Positions 24,905 through 33,110 of a stretch of DNA of 64,000 bases are shown here, one piece after another (position 1 is the first letter of the stretch; every line of letters starts with the position of its first letter). The stretch comes from Dyella sp. BiH032 (GTDB taxonomy: Bacteria > Pseudomonadota > Gammaproteobacteria > Xanthomonadales > Rhodanobacteraceae), in the NCBI RefSeq assembly GCF_031954525.1, contig NZ_CP134867.1:2666001-2730000 (forward strand), in the 5' to 3' direction. The notes under the pieces were generated by a model, which was given only the letters and a program-made list of their open reading frames with translations, was not told where the DNA came from and searched no databases. The position numbers were made by a program, and so were the translations under genes.

Positions 24905-25911
24905 TGGCCCGCTGGCGGCACGTCGCGGCATGGGGTTTCATGGTCGCGTGCGTGACCACGGCGCGGGGGGAAGCAGGCATGGGCGTGCGCCAGGAGATCC
25001 CGATCGCGCGGACGCGGCTGGCCGACGGCGCGATCCGCTACAGCGTGCCGTTGTCGATCGACGGCGGCGCGCCGATGCAGGCGATGCTCGATACCGGCTC
25101 GACGGGGCTGCGCCTCGTGCGGCAGCCGCCGTCCGCCGCGAAGCCCGGCGACGGCGCCAGCCTGGATTTCGCCTACACGTCGGGCGTGATGGTCTCCGGC
25201 CGCGTCGTGCCGGTGGAATTGCGCCTGGGCGGGGCGAGCGCCTGGAGCACGTCCGCGCATTTCGTCGAATCGATCGGCTGCGTGGAAGCGAGGCCGCACT
25301 GTCCGGCGTCGATGGTGGGCTACGACACGTTCGGTTTCGGCGGCGACGGCGTGCCCGGCGCGGGTTTCCCGGCGATCCTGGGCATCGCCATGCGTCCGGC
25401 TGACGCGAAGCACCCCTGGGCGCATCCCCTCGAAGCGGGCGCGGAACGCTGGCTGGTGGAGGCGCCGCGTGCGTTCGACGCGCATGGCCGGCTCGTGCTC
25501 AATCCTTCCGAGGACGAGTTGCGAGGCTTCGAATACATCCCGCTTGCCGAAGGCGCCGGCCATGCCGGCGTGCCGGCCGATGCGGTGCAGGGGTGCGTGG
25601 CGATCGACCAGGGCGCCGAGCACTGCGGTCCGCTCGTGCTGGACCTGGGCGCCAATGGCATCCGGCTCGCCGGTGCCGGCGAGCCGTCCGGCGACGGCGC
25701 GAAAGTGAGGATCCGCATCGGCCAGGCCGAGGTGCGGTTCGTCTCGGGGCAACGTCCGCCGCTCGATCGTTTCTTCCCGCAGCCGCAGGGGCGGGTGACG
25801 TCGCTGGGCGCATTGCCCTTCATGTTCTGGACGGTGCTGTACGACCCCGCGCACCACCGCATCGGCCTGCGGCCGCGCGAGCGCGGGCCGGAGGCGGAGG
25901 CCGGCCGCTAG
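24904..25911 (+). CDS. Exported pepsin-like aspartic protease, asymmetric active site
   Basis: The 335-residue protein starts with a probable signal peptide (residues 1-22, ending ARG). It has two lobes like pepsin: the first carries MLDTGSTGLRL (Asp-Thr-Gly at about 63) and the second VLDLGANGIRL (Asp-Leu-Gly). The second catalytic Asp is present but the usual Thr/Ser is Leu. Four to five cysteines in the middle (IGCVEARPHC, GCVAIDQGAEHCG) may form disulfides, consistent with a periplasmic or secreted place. Last gene of the operon. Possible role: maturing the secreted protein outside the cytosol, since the exporter has no working peptidase. A non-catalytic role is possible. Confidence 0.72.
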   Translation: MARWRHVAAWGFMVACVTTARGEAGMGVRQEIPIARTRLADGAIRYSVPLSIDGGAPMQAMLDTGSTGLRLVRQPPSAAKPGDGASLDFAYTSGVMVSGRVVPVELRLGGASAWSTSAHFVESIGCVEARPHCPASMVGYDTFGFGGDGVPGAGFPAILGIAMRPADAKHPWAHPLEAGAERWLVEAPRAFDAHGRLVLNPSEDELRGFEYIPLAEGAGHAGVPADAVQGCVAIDQGAEHCGPLVLDLGANGIRLAGAGEPSGDGAKVRIRIGQAEVRFVSGQRPPLDRFFPQPQGRVTSLGALPFMFWTVLYDPAHHRIGLRPRERGPEAEAGR

Positions 25912-26025
25912 CGTCGTCGCCGGTTATGGCCGGCGCGCGCCAGTGCACCATCCAAAGCGTGGCTGACCGCACGCCGCGCGCCGGGGAGTGGGATACGATC
26001 CGGGCACGGGACAGGGGAGCGCGGG

Positions 26026-27057
26026 ATGCCATCGCACAAGAGTGGGGGCAAGACGACCTCGGGCGGAGCCACGGGCATCAACAAGGCCGGCTCGGTGGCC
26101 GGAAAGCACACGTCGCCCAAGAAGGGCAAGCCCTATACGGCGAAGAGCGACAAGACGCTTACCGCATCGCAGGCCAAGAGCGGCGGATTCCGGCCGGACG
26201 TGGTCAAGCAGGTGGCGGCCGGGAAATCGATCAGCAAGGGTTCGTTCCGTTCGCCTTCCAATCCGACGCGGCGCGGCTTCAAGTCCGGCTACCACGAAGC
26301 CTATGTCGTGACCGACGCCACCAAGGTCCTGTCCCAGCGCAAGAAGTCCAGCAAGGGCTTCTCGCAGCTGCCCAAGAACAGCAGCGGTTCCTGGAAGAAA
26401 CACTCTGGCGCCAAGATCCGCGAACAGAACGTGCGGCCCGCGCTGGAAGCGGGCGACGGGGCGCGCACGGACACCTCGCGCACCATCCTCAGCGCGCCGG
26501 GCGGCAAGGTGGCCGGGCATACCGGTTCGGGCGTGAAGACCACCGGGCAGGCCGAGGCGCACAACCTGTTGCGCGACCAGTCCGTCCGCGCCCTGTCCGA
26601 TCCCCAGCTCTCGCCGGCCGCCCAGGGCGTGGTCGCGGGCCTGACCACCCTGTGGTCGATGGCACCGGGCAAGAACGCCGCGCAGGCGCAGGGCGCTTCC
26701 AAACTCAAGGACAAGCAGGCCAGGAAGACCTGGGAGGAAGACCGCAACGAAGGCAAGCGGCGTCTGTGGGCCAACTTCAAGAACCTGCCCAAGGCCGAGC
26801 GGAAGGCGGTCCTCAAGCATGACGAGGCGTTCCACAAAAGCCTCCAGGACAAGAAGCGCAAGCGCTCCATGGACCGCCCGGGCTCGCCGCTGCGGGAGAC
26901 CGGCCCATCCAAGAAGAACAGTCCGATCCACGGCGGCGATTACTTCAAGAAAGAACCATCCAGCAAACGGCCGAAGGTGGAGCCGCCGACGAGCGGCTCG
27001 CCGCGCGATACCGCCCTGCACATCACCGAGCCGTTCCGGGCGCCGCGGCGGACCTAG
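26026..27057 (+). CDS. Lysine-rich protein with nuclear-localisation-like motifs, unknown function
   Basis: The 343-residue protein is rich in Lys, Ser and Gly, with no signal peptide, membrane segment or known domain. The N-terminus (MPSHKSGGKTTSGGATGINK) is disordered-looking. A short helical region sits at about 195-270 (LSPAAQGVVAGLTTLWSMAPG, RRLWANFKNLPKAERKAVLK). The C-terminus has KKRKR (about 276-280) and SKRPKVEPP (about 313-321), which resemble classical nuclear localisation signals. GGGGAG precedes the ATG. It lies 114 bases after the aspartic protease and may or may not belong to that operon. It could be a DNA-binding protein or a secreted effector; I cannot choose. Confidence 0.6.
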   Translation: MPSHKSGGKTTSGGATGINKAGSVAGKHTSPKKGKPYTAKSDKTLTASQAKSGGFRPDVVKQVAAGKSISKGSFRSPSNPTRRGFKSGYHEAYVVTDATKVLSQRKKSSKGFSQLPKNSSGSWKKHSGAKIREQNVRPALEAGDGARTDTSRTILSAPGGKVAGHTGSGVKTTGQAEAHNLLRDQSVRALSDPQLSPAAQGVVAGLTTLWSMAPGKNAAQAQGASKLKDKQARKTWEEDRNEGKRRLWANFKNLPKAERKAVLKHDEAFHKSLQDKKRKRSMDRPGSPLRETGPSKKNSPIHGGDYFKKEPSSKRPKVEPPTSGSPRDTALHITEPFRAPRRT

Positions 27058-27076
27058 CCGCCTTCTCGGTTGCGCC

Positions 27077-27124
27077 AAAAAGAAAGCCCCGTGCGGGACC
27101 TGCAACGGTCCAGCGCACGGGGCT
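27077..27124 (-). terminator. Rho-independent terminator of the H-NS-like gene
   Basis: AGCCCCGTGCG (27085-27095) pairs with CGCACGGGGCT (27114-27124) in an 11-bp stem. On the minus strand the hairpin is followed by TTTCTTTTT. It lies 22 bases past the stop of the H-NS-like gene and also sits at the end of the convergent lysine-rich gene. Confidence 0.85.
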
Positions 27125-27145
27125 CGCGACGGCGATGCCGGAAGC

Positions 27146-27592
27146 TCAGGCTTTGCGCGCGCGTCGCGTGGTCTTCGCGGCTTTCTTCGCGGCCTTCTTC
27201 GTGGCTTTGCTGGCCGACTTGGCAGCGCCCTTGCGGGCAGTGGCCGGCGAGGCGCGGCCGGCGCCGTCGATGAGCAGGCTGTCCAGCGTCACGCCGCGCT
27301 TCTTGAGCAGCGCCACCAGCCACAGCGGGCGCTTGCCGCGGCCGCTCCAGGTCTGGCTGGGATCCTCGGGGTTGCGGTACTTGGCCGGCACGCTCGCCTT
27401 GCCCTTCCTGCCCTTGGCGACCTGGCGCGGAAAGACGTCGCCGAGGGCGAGGCCGGCGGAATCGAGCAGCGCCTCGATCTTGCCGCGCACCTCTGCGATC
27501 TGCCGGCTGCGCGAATGCTCCAGTTGCGAGCGGGCCGTGCTGATCAGCGATTCCAGCTCCGACGGCGAAAGGGTCTTCAGATTGATGGCCAT
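27146..27592 (-). CDS. H-NS-family nucleoid protein with histone-H1-like tail
   Basis: The 148-residue protein has an N-terminal oligomerisation coiled coil (LSPSELESLISTARSQLEHSR). The H-NS DNA-binding motif follows at residues about 72-95 (KYRNPEDPSQTWSGRGKRP). A tail of about 35 residues made of Ala, Lys and Arg (KGAAKSASKATKKAAKKAA) resembles histone H1/AlgP tails. H-NS proteins silence AT-rich or foreign DNA. It faces the secretion locus and the AT-rich intergenic region 10 kb away, which would be typical targets. The gene is alone with its own terminator. Confidence 0.9.
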   Translation of the reverse strand: MAINLKTLSPSELESLISTARSQLEHSRSRQIAEVRGKIEALLDSAGLALGDVFPRQVAKGRKGKASVPAKYRNPEDPSQTWSGRGKRPLWLVALLKKRGVTLDSLLIDGAGRASPATARKGAAKSASKATKKAAKKAAKTTRRARKA

Positions 27593-27688
27593 GTATGTTT
27601 CCTATGCCAGTAGCGGGCCCGACCTTAACACAGCGTCCCGGAAGCGCCGATCCTGCAAAGCCTCGCGGCATCTGGCCTGCGATCGTGT

Positions 27689-28624
27689 TCACGCATCCAG
27701 CGGAGCGGCCAGCAGGGGCGGGATGGCTTCCGCCAGGGCGTCGATGGCCGCGCGCGTCTTCGAAGGCAGGTAACGGGAGTGCGGCCAGACCAGATGGATC
27801 GCCATGGGCCGCGAGCGGCGGTGGCCCAGCACCCATTCCAGCTCCCCGGCGCGCACATGCGGCGCGAGCAGCCAGCACGGCAGCCAGGTCAGACCCACGC
27901 CGGCTACCGCGGCATCGGCGATTGCCTGCAGGTCGTCCAGGCGCATACGCACGTCGATCTTCGGATGATGCGGACGTCCCTCGTCGTCCAGCACCGCCCA
28001 GGGCACGTCGACGCCGTTGTGGTGGCGCACGATGCCGCGATGGCCGTCCAGGGCCTCCAGCGTGTCCGGCCTGCCATGGGCATCGAGGTAGGCGGGCGCC
28101 GCCGCGATCCCCATGTGCTGCAGGCCCAGGCCGCGCACCGCAAGGCTCGAACTGTCCGGCAGCGGCCCGACGCGCACCGCCAGGTCGATGCCTTCCTCGA
28201 GCAGATCCGCGCGGCGATCGCTGAAGGTCACGTCCAGTTCCAGTTGCGGATGACGCAGCACCAGTGCGCGCAACACCGGCGCCACGCAGCGCCGGCCGAA
28301 CAGCACCGGCACGCTCACGCGCAGGCGTCCGCGCGGCTCCCGGTGGCCGCGTTCGAGCTCGGCTTCGGCAGCTTCCAGTTCGGTCAGCGCCCGCGCGCAA
28401 CGTTCGTAATACGCCTGGCCGTCCTCGGTGAGGGCGAGGCTGCGGGTGGTGCGGTGGAACAGGCGCGTGCCCAGGCGTTGCTCCAGCTTCGCAATGGCCT
28501 TGCCCACCGCCGAGCGGGTGAGCTGAAGGCGCGCCGCGGCCTCGGCGAAGCTGCCGGCTTCCGCGGCCTGGACGAAGACGGCGACGCCGTCGAGCGGATC
28601 GGATGGGAGTTTATTGGCGCCCAT
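27689..28624 (-). CDS. LysR-family regulator of the adjacent quinone reductase
   Basis: The 311-residue protein has an N-terminal LysR winged helix (GSFAEAAARLQLTRSAVGKAI, LGTRLFHRTTRSLALTEDG) and an effector domain (about 95-300). It is divergent from the NAD(P)H quinone reductase gene with 102 bases between, the standard arrangement for a LysR protein controlling its neighbour. ATG start; an A/T-containing repeated GAATG motif (GAATCATTGAATGGAATGAATGG) lies in the intergenic region and may be part of the binding site. Confidence 0.9.
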   Translation of the reverse strand: MGANKLPSDPLDGVAVFVQAAEAGSFAEAAARLQLTRSAVGKAIAKLEQRLGTRLFHRTTRSLALTEDGQAYYERCARALTELEAAEAELERGHREPRGRLRVSVPVLFGRRCVAPVLRALVLRHPQLELDVTFSDRRADLLEEGIDLAVRVGPLPDSSSLAVRGLGLQHMGIAAAPAYLDAHGRPDTLEALDGHRGIVRHHNGVDVPWAVLDDEGRPHHPKIDVRMRLDDLQAIADAAVAGVGLTWLPCWLLAPHVRAGELEWVLGHRRSRPMAIHLVWPHSRYLPSKTRAAIDALAEAIPPLLAAPLDA

Positions 28625-28726
28625 GAGGAATCATTGAATGGAATGAATGGAGCCACTGTCGAGAGCGGTTCGCCGATATCGTACGTCCATCGCGGCCGCC
28701 GTGCCGCTTCTGTTCGGAGATTGCCC

Positions 28727-29632
28727 ATGCATCCCGCCGCCAAGCGCATCCTGATCGTCTACGCCCATCCCGAGCCGCGTTCGCTCACCGCGCGGATGAA
28801 GGACTTCATGGTCGACCGCCTGCGCGCCCAGGGCCATGTCGTGGAGGTATCGGATCTCTACGCCATGGGTTGGAAGGCTACGCTCGACCGCGCCGACTTC
28901 GCTCACCTGGCGCCCGACGAGCGCGTCCGGCCCATGGAAGATTCGCAACACGCGCTCGAGACCGGCACGCAGGCGCCGGACGTGCAGGCCGAGCAGGACA
29001 AACTGCGCCGCGCCGACGCGGTGATCCTGCAGTTCCCGCTGTGGTGGTTCACCATGCCGGCCATCCTCAAGGGTTGGGTCGACCGCGTGTACGCGCACGG
29101 TTTCGCCTACGGCGTGGGCGAGCATTCGGACCAGCATTGGGGCGACCGCTACGGCGAAGGCATGCTGGCCGGCAAGCGCGCGATGCTGGTGGTGACGGCC
29201 GGTGGCTGGGAATCGCACTACACCGTGCGCGGCATCAACGGACCGATCGATGACCTGCTGTTTCCCATCCATCACGGTGTCCTGTTCTATCCCGGCTTCG
29301 ACGTGCTACCGCCGTTCGTGGTCTACCGCGCGCACCGGATGGACGAGGCGCGCGCCGCCGGCATCGAAAGCGAGCTGGCCGCGCGGCTGGATGCCTTGTG
29401 GACGCAGGCACCCATCCCGTTCCGCCGGCAGAACTTCGGCGATTACGACATCCCGGCGCTCACCCTGAAGCCGGGCTTGGAGAACGAGGGCGCCGGTGGC
29501 TTTCGCCTGCACCTGCGCGAACCGGCCGGACACGAGCAGGGGCCGGCCGCGGCGGATCGCCGGGCGGAGGGCGCCGCCCGCGAGCGTGCAGGAGTCCGTC
29601 GACACGAAGGCAACGACGCGCTAACCGCCTAA
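28727..29632 (+). CDS. NAD(P)H:quinone reductase, flavodoxin-like fold
   Basis: The 301-residue protein has the NQO1/MdaB-type fold: ILIVYAHPEPRSLTARM for the FMN/FAD phosphate loop and ILQFPLWWFTMPAILKGWVDRV, the family hallmark. VTAGGWESHYTVRGINGP and the C-terminal GFDVLPPFVVYRAH block follow. It reduces quinones by two electrons with NAD(P)H. The last 45 residues are polar and extend past the usual family end (about 250-260 residues), with no motif. GGAG precedes the ATG. Divergent LysR gene probably controls it. Confidence 0.88.
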   Translation: MHPAAKRILIVYAHPEPRSLTARMKDFMVDRLRAQGHVVEVSDLYAMGWKATLDRADFAHLAPDERVRPMEDSQHALETGTQAPDVQAEQDKLRRADAVILQFPLWWFTMPAILKGWVDRVYAHGFAYGVGEHSDQHWGDRYGEGMLAGKRAMLVVTAGGWESHYTVRGINGPIDDLLFPIHHGVLFYPGFDVLPPFVVYRAHRMDEARAAGIESELAARLDALWTQAPIPFRRQNFGDYDIPALTLKPGLENEGAGGFRLHLREPAGHEQGPAAADRRAEGAARERAGVRRHEGNDALTA

Positions 29633-29708
29633 CGGTTTCCATCCAGGCATCCCGTTCACCCACGGCGGCGCGCGCGTGCCGCCGCCCGGAGAAACCTGGA
29701 GGAAACCG

Positions 29709-30881
29709 ATGAAAGCCCTCGTATTTCACGACGTCAACGACATCCGCATGGACGACGTGCCCGAGCCGACGCTCGAACAGCCTACCGACGCCGTGGTGCG
29801 TCTCACTGCCTCGGCCATCTGCGGCACCGACCTGCATTTCGTGCGCGGTTCGCTTAAGGGCATGAAGCCGGGGACGGTATTGGGCCACGAGGGCGTGGGC
29901 ATCGTGGAGCAGGTCGGCGACATGGTGCGCAACTTCCGGCCAGGCGACCGCGTGGTGATCTGTTCCTCCATTGCCTGCGGCAGCTGCGCCTACTGCCGGG
30001 CCGGCTACTTCGCCCAGTGCGACGGGGCCAACCCGGCCGGCAAGCGCGCAGGCACGGCGTTCTTCGGCGGGCCGGAGGCGTCCGGCGCGTTCAATGGCAT
30101 GCAGGCGGAAAAGGTGCGCGTGCCGTTCGCCCACGTCGGCATGGTGAAAGTGCCGGACGACGTCAGCGACGACCAGGCGATCCTGGTGTCGGACATCTTC
30201 CCCACCGGCTACTACGCCGCCGACATGGCCGACATCCATCCCGGCCACGTGGTGGCGGTGTTCGGCTGCGGGCCGGTGGGGATCGCCGCCATCGTCAGCG
30301 CGCGGCTGATGGGCGCCGGCCGCATCATCGCGATCGACCACGAACCGAATCGGCTGGCGATGGCGCAGCGCCAGGGCGCGGAAGTCGTCGACTTCGATCG
30401 CGAGGACCCGGTGCAGACGGTGCTGGCGCTGACCAACGGCATCGGCGCCGACCGTGCCATCGACGCGGTGGGCGTGGATGCGGAACACGCGCATACCCAC
30501 CCGGCCCAGGACGGCGATGGCCATGGCGATGGCGGCAAGGCGCATCGCTACCAGCCCGGCGATGCGCCTTCCCAGGTATTGGAATGGGCGATCGACGCCC
30601 TGGCCAAGGCCGGCACCCTGTCCATCGTCGGCGTCTACCCGGAGGAATTCACTCAGTTCCCGATCGGCAAGGCGATGAACAAGAACATCACCCTGCACAT
30701 GGGCAACTGCAACCACCGCAAGTACGTGCCGCACCTGCTCGACCTGGTCGCCTCCGGCGTGTTCGATCCGGCCGACGTGCTGACCGAGGTCGAGCCCATG
30801 CACGACGCGGTGGCTGCCTATGCCGCGTTCGACCAGCGCAAGCCGGGCTGGCTGAAGGTGGAGTTGCAACCGGCCGCGTGA
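29709..30881 (+). CDS. Zinc-dependent alcohol dehydrogenase (formaldehyde-dehydrogenase-like)
   Basis: The 390-residue protein is a medium-chain dehydrogenase. Catalytic zinc ligands lie in AICGTDLHF and GHEGVG; structural zinc cysteines lie in CGSCAYCRAGYFAQC. The NAD loop is AVFGCGPVGIAAI, and AIDAVGVDAEH is typical of the glutathione-independent formaldehyde dehydrogenase-like branch. That branch has a variable insertion here; in this protein it is rich in His, Asp and Gly (about residues 257-283). The start at 29709 has GGAGGAAACC just upstream. It is 76 bases downstream of the quinone reductase and may be co-transcribed. Confidence 0.9.
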   Translation: MKALVFHDVNDIRMDDVPEPTLEQPTDAVVRLTASAICGTDLHFVRGSLKGMKPGTVLGHEGVGIVEQVGDMVRNFRPGDRVVICSSIACGSCAYCRAGYFAQCDGANPAGKRAGTAFFGGPEASGAFNGMQAEKVRVPFAHVGMVKVPDDVSDDQAILVSDIFPTGYYAADMADIHPGHVVAVFGCGPVGIAAIVSARLMGAGRIIAIDHEPNRLAMAQRQGAEVVDFDREDPVQTVLALTNGIGADRAIDAVGVDAEHAHTHPAQDGDGHGDGGKAHRYQPGDAPSQVLEWAIDALAKAGTLSIVGVYPEEFTQFPIGKAMNKNITLHMGNCNHRKYVPHLLDLVASGVFDPADVLTEVEPMHDAVAAYAAFDQRKPGWLKVELQPAA

Positions 30882-31036
30882 GGCACGCAGCCGTGGGCGG
30901 CGCCGAAGAATTACCCGATCGGGGCGGCGGCCGGGACCGCGGCATTGCGTAAGATCGTCGGCGCATGCGGTGTTTTGCTGGCCGCATGGCGCGCGCGGAT
31001 GGATGGGCCTCCGCGCCTCCGAGCGGCGAGGAATGC

Positions 31037-31963
31037 GTGGACCGCCTGACGACGATGCAGGCCTTCGTGGCCGTGATGGAAGCCGGTTCGTTCTCCACCG
31101 CGGCCAGGCGGCTCGGCCTGGGGCAGCCGGCCGTTTCCAAGTCGATCTCGCAGCTGGAGCAGCGGCTGGACACGCGCCTGTTCGTCCGCAGCACGCGCGG
31201 GCTGCATCCCACCGAACCCGCACGGCTCTTCTACGAGCATGCGCTGCAGGCGCTGCATCACCTGGAGGAAGCCGAGCAGGCCGCGCGCGGGGAGGGCGCC
31301 GCGCTGGAAGGCGTGCTGCGCGTATGCTCGCCGGTGACGTTCGCGCGCATGCGGATCATCCCGCACCTCGGCCCGTTCCTGGCCGAGCATCCGGCGCTGA
31401 CGCTGGACATCCGGCTGGACGACCGCAACGTGGACCTGCGGCGCGAAGGCGCGGACATGGCGATCCGGCTCGGGCCGCTGGACGACTCCTCGATGACCGC
31501 GCGCAAGCTGGCCAGTGCCCGCCGCGTGCTGGTCGCCTCCGCCGCCTATCTGCGGCGCCACGGCGTGCCGCGCGAACCGGTCGACCTGGCGCGGCACGAA
31601 TTCGTCATCTACACGCGCGGCAAGACGCCGGCCACGGTGGACCTGCGCCGGGGCGAGGAGGCCGTGCAGGTGCCGGTTCGCGGCCGGCTGATCGTCAGCG
31701 CGATGGAGGGTTTGCGGGAGGCCGTGCTTGCCGGCCTGGGCATGGCCGCGACCTCGACGTGGGTGTTCGAAGAAGAGCTGGCGCGCGGCGAAGTGGTCGA
31801 GGTCCTGGAAGAGTGGTCGCAGCCGGCCATGGATGCGTGGGCCGTCTATCCGTCCGGACGTCTGCCGCCCGCGCGGGCGCGGGCCTTCGCCGCCTATGTG
31901 GAGCAGCTGCTCCATGCGGACTTGCCGGTGCGCTTCGGCGAGGAGCTGGACACCGGCGCTTGA
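31037..31963 (+). CDS. LysR-family transcription regulator
   Basis: The 308-residue protein starts at GTG (DRLTTMQAFVAVMEAGSFSTA) with GGCGAGGAATGC before it. An ATG at 30965 in frame would add 24 residues without family similarity. The winged helix spans about residues 2-60 (LGLGQPAVSKSISQLEQRLD) and the effector domain 88-295. It belongs to the large subgroup with LRREGADMAIRLGPL. It converges with the FAD-monooxygenase gene (22 bases apart), so its target is not obvious. Confidence 0.88.
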   Translation: MDRLTTMQAFVAVMEAGSFSTAARRLGLGQPAVSKSISQLEQRLDTRLFVRSTRGLHPTEPARLFYEHALQALHHLEEAEQAARGEGAALEGVLRVCSPVTFARMRIIPHLGPFLAEHPALTLDIRLDDRNVDLRREGADMAIRLGPLDDSSMTARKLASARRVLVASAAYLRRHGVPREPVDLARHEFVIYTRGKTPATVDLRRGEEAVQVPVRGRLIVSAMEGLREAVLAGLGMAATSTWVFEEELARGEVVEVLEEWSQPAMDAWAVYPSGRLPPARARAFAAYVEQLLHADLPVRFGEELDTGA

Positions 31964-31985
31964 TCCGCGTCCGCGCCGGTCGGCG

Positions 31986-33110
31986 TCAGGCGCCCGGCAT
32001 CGCCAGCGAATGGCCCAGGCGGCGGCCGTAGTCGACCACGGCCCGCCCTTGCGGAAGACGCGCCTGCTCATAGGCGGCGAGCGCCTCGTCCAGCGGCAGG
32101 CGCGCGAGCATGGACGCCAGCGTCATCGCGTCCCCCGCGGCCTTGGCCACGCCCATGGCGGTGTGCGGCCGCGCGATGAAAGCGGCATCGCCGAGCAGGA
32201 CCATGCGGCCGTTGACCATGCGCGCGCTTTCATAGTCGTAGATCGGTTGCACGAACGGCTGCGCTTCGGCGGCTACCGCGGCGGCGAAGGGCGGCGGCAA
32301 CTTGGCCTGCGCATCGGCGACCAGGGTGTCGCGCAGTGCCTGCGGCAGTTCGCCCGGCCCCAGCGACAGCGCGCCGGCATGGCGCGCCTGGCCGAGCAGC
32401 TCGCGCAAGACCTCCGCTCCCAGTGGGCGATACCACACCCAGTTGTAGCGGCGCTCGCCGGGCGCCGTCTGGCCGTCGGCGCCGGGCACGAGATAGCCCA
32501 GAGCATGAGAGCCGGGCCCCAGGTGGAAGGCCATGCGGTCGAACAGCACCTGTGCCGCGGCGGCCGGCATTTCCCGTTCCGGGATCAGGCCGCGCCAGGC
32601 GACGTAGCCGGCGTACGCCGGGTGGCTCGGCGCTGCGGCGTTGACGGCATCGCGCGTGATGGATGCCTGGCCGTCCGCGCCGATCAGCAGGTCGAAGGCG
32701 AGCGTGCGGCCATCGTCCAGCGTCACCCGGGCAGCGTCGGCATTGGCCGCGGCCGTGCGCACGGTCGCACCGGTGAGGTACTGCGGCGCGGGCAGCAAGC
32801 GGCGGAAGCCGTCGTAGAGCGAATCCCACGACATCTGCATCTGCCGGCGCGCCTCGCGCGAAACGATCCGGCCGGCGCGGTCGAGCGCGATGCGTTCCTC
32901 CGCCCAGACGCCTTGCTCGGCCAGCGCTTCGAGCCCGACCTGGCGCAGGATGCGCAGGACCTGCTCCTGCACCACCAGCCCGGCGCCGCGGCGGGCCAGG
33001 CCGTGGCGCGCGCGCTCCATCACCGTGACGTCGTGTCCTTGCCGGGCCAGCAGCACCGCCGCGAACAGGCCGCCGACGGAGCCGCCCGCGATACCGATGC
33101 GCAGGCTCAC
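31986..33110 (-). CDS. FAD-dependent monooxygenase
   Basis: The 374-residue flavoprotein has the Rossmann FAD motif GIAGGSVGGLFAAVLLA at the N-terminus. The middle DG motif is FDLLIGADGQAS, and the second FAD motif is VNGRMVLLGDAAFIARPHT. It belongs to the aromatic-hydroxylase class with HpxO-like members. The GTG start overlaps the stop of the MFS transporter gene (GTGA), with GGGGGAG just upstream. A monooxygenase coupled to an exporter suggests handling of one small molecule, such as a drug or aromatic compound; the substrate is unknown. Confidence 0.87.
   Translation of the reverse strand: MSLRIGIAGGSVGGLFAAVLLARQGHDVTVMERARHGLARRGAGLVVQEQVLRILRQVGLEALAEQGVWAEERIALDRAGRIVSREARRQMQMSWDSLYDGFRRLLPAPQYLTGATVRTAAANADAARVTLDDGRTLAFDLLIGADGQASITRDAVNAAAPSHPAYAGYVAWRGLIPEREMPAAAAQVLFDRMAFHLGPGSHALGYLVPGADGQTAPGERRYNWVWYRPLGAEVLRELLGQARHAGALSLGPGELPQALRDTLVADAQAKLPPPFAAAVAAEAQPFVQPIYDYESARMVNGRMVLLGDAAFIARPHTAMGVAKAAGDAMTLASMLARLPLDEALAAYEQARLPQGRAVVDYGRRLGHSLAMPGA

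Noticed and set aside
30470..30560. His-rich insertion in the zinc alcohol dehydrogenase as a novel metal domain
   Set aside because: This enzyme branch normally has a variable insertion here; only its composition differs.
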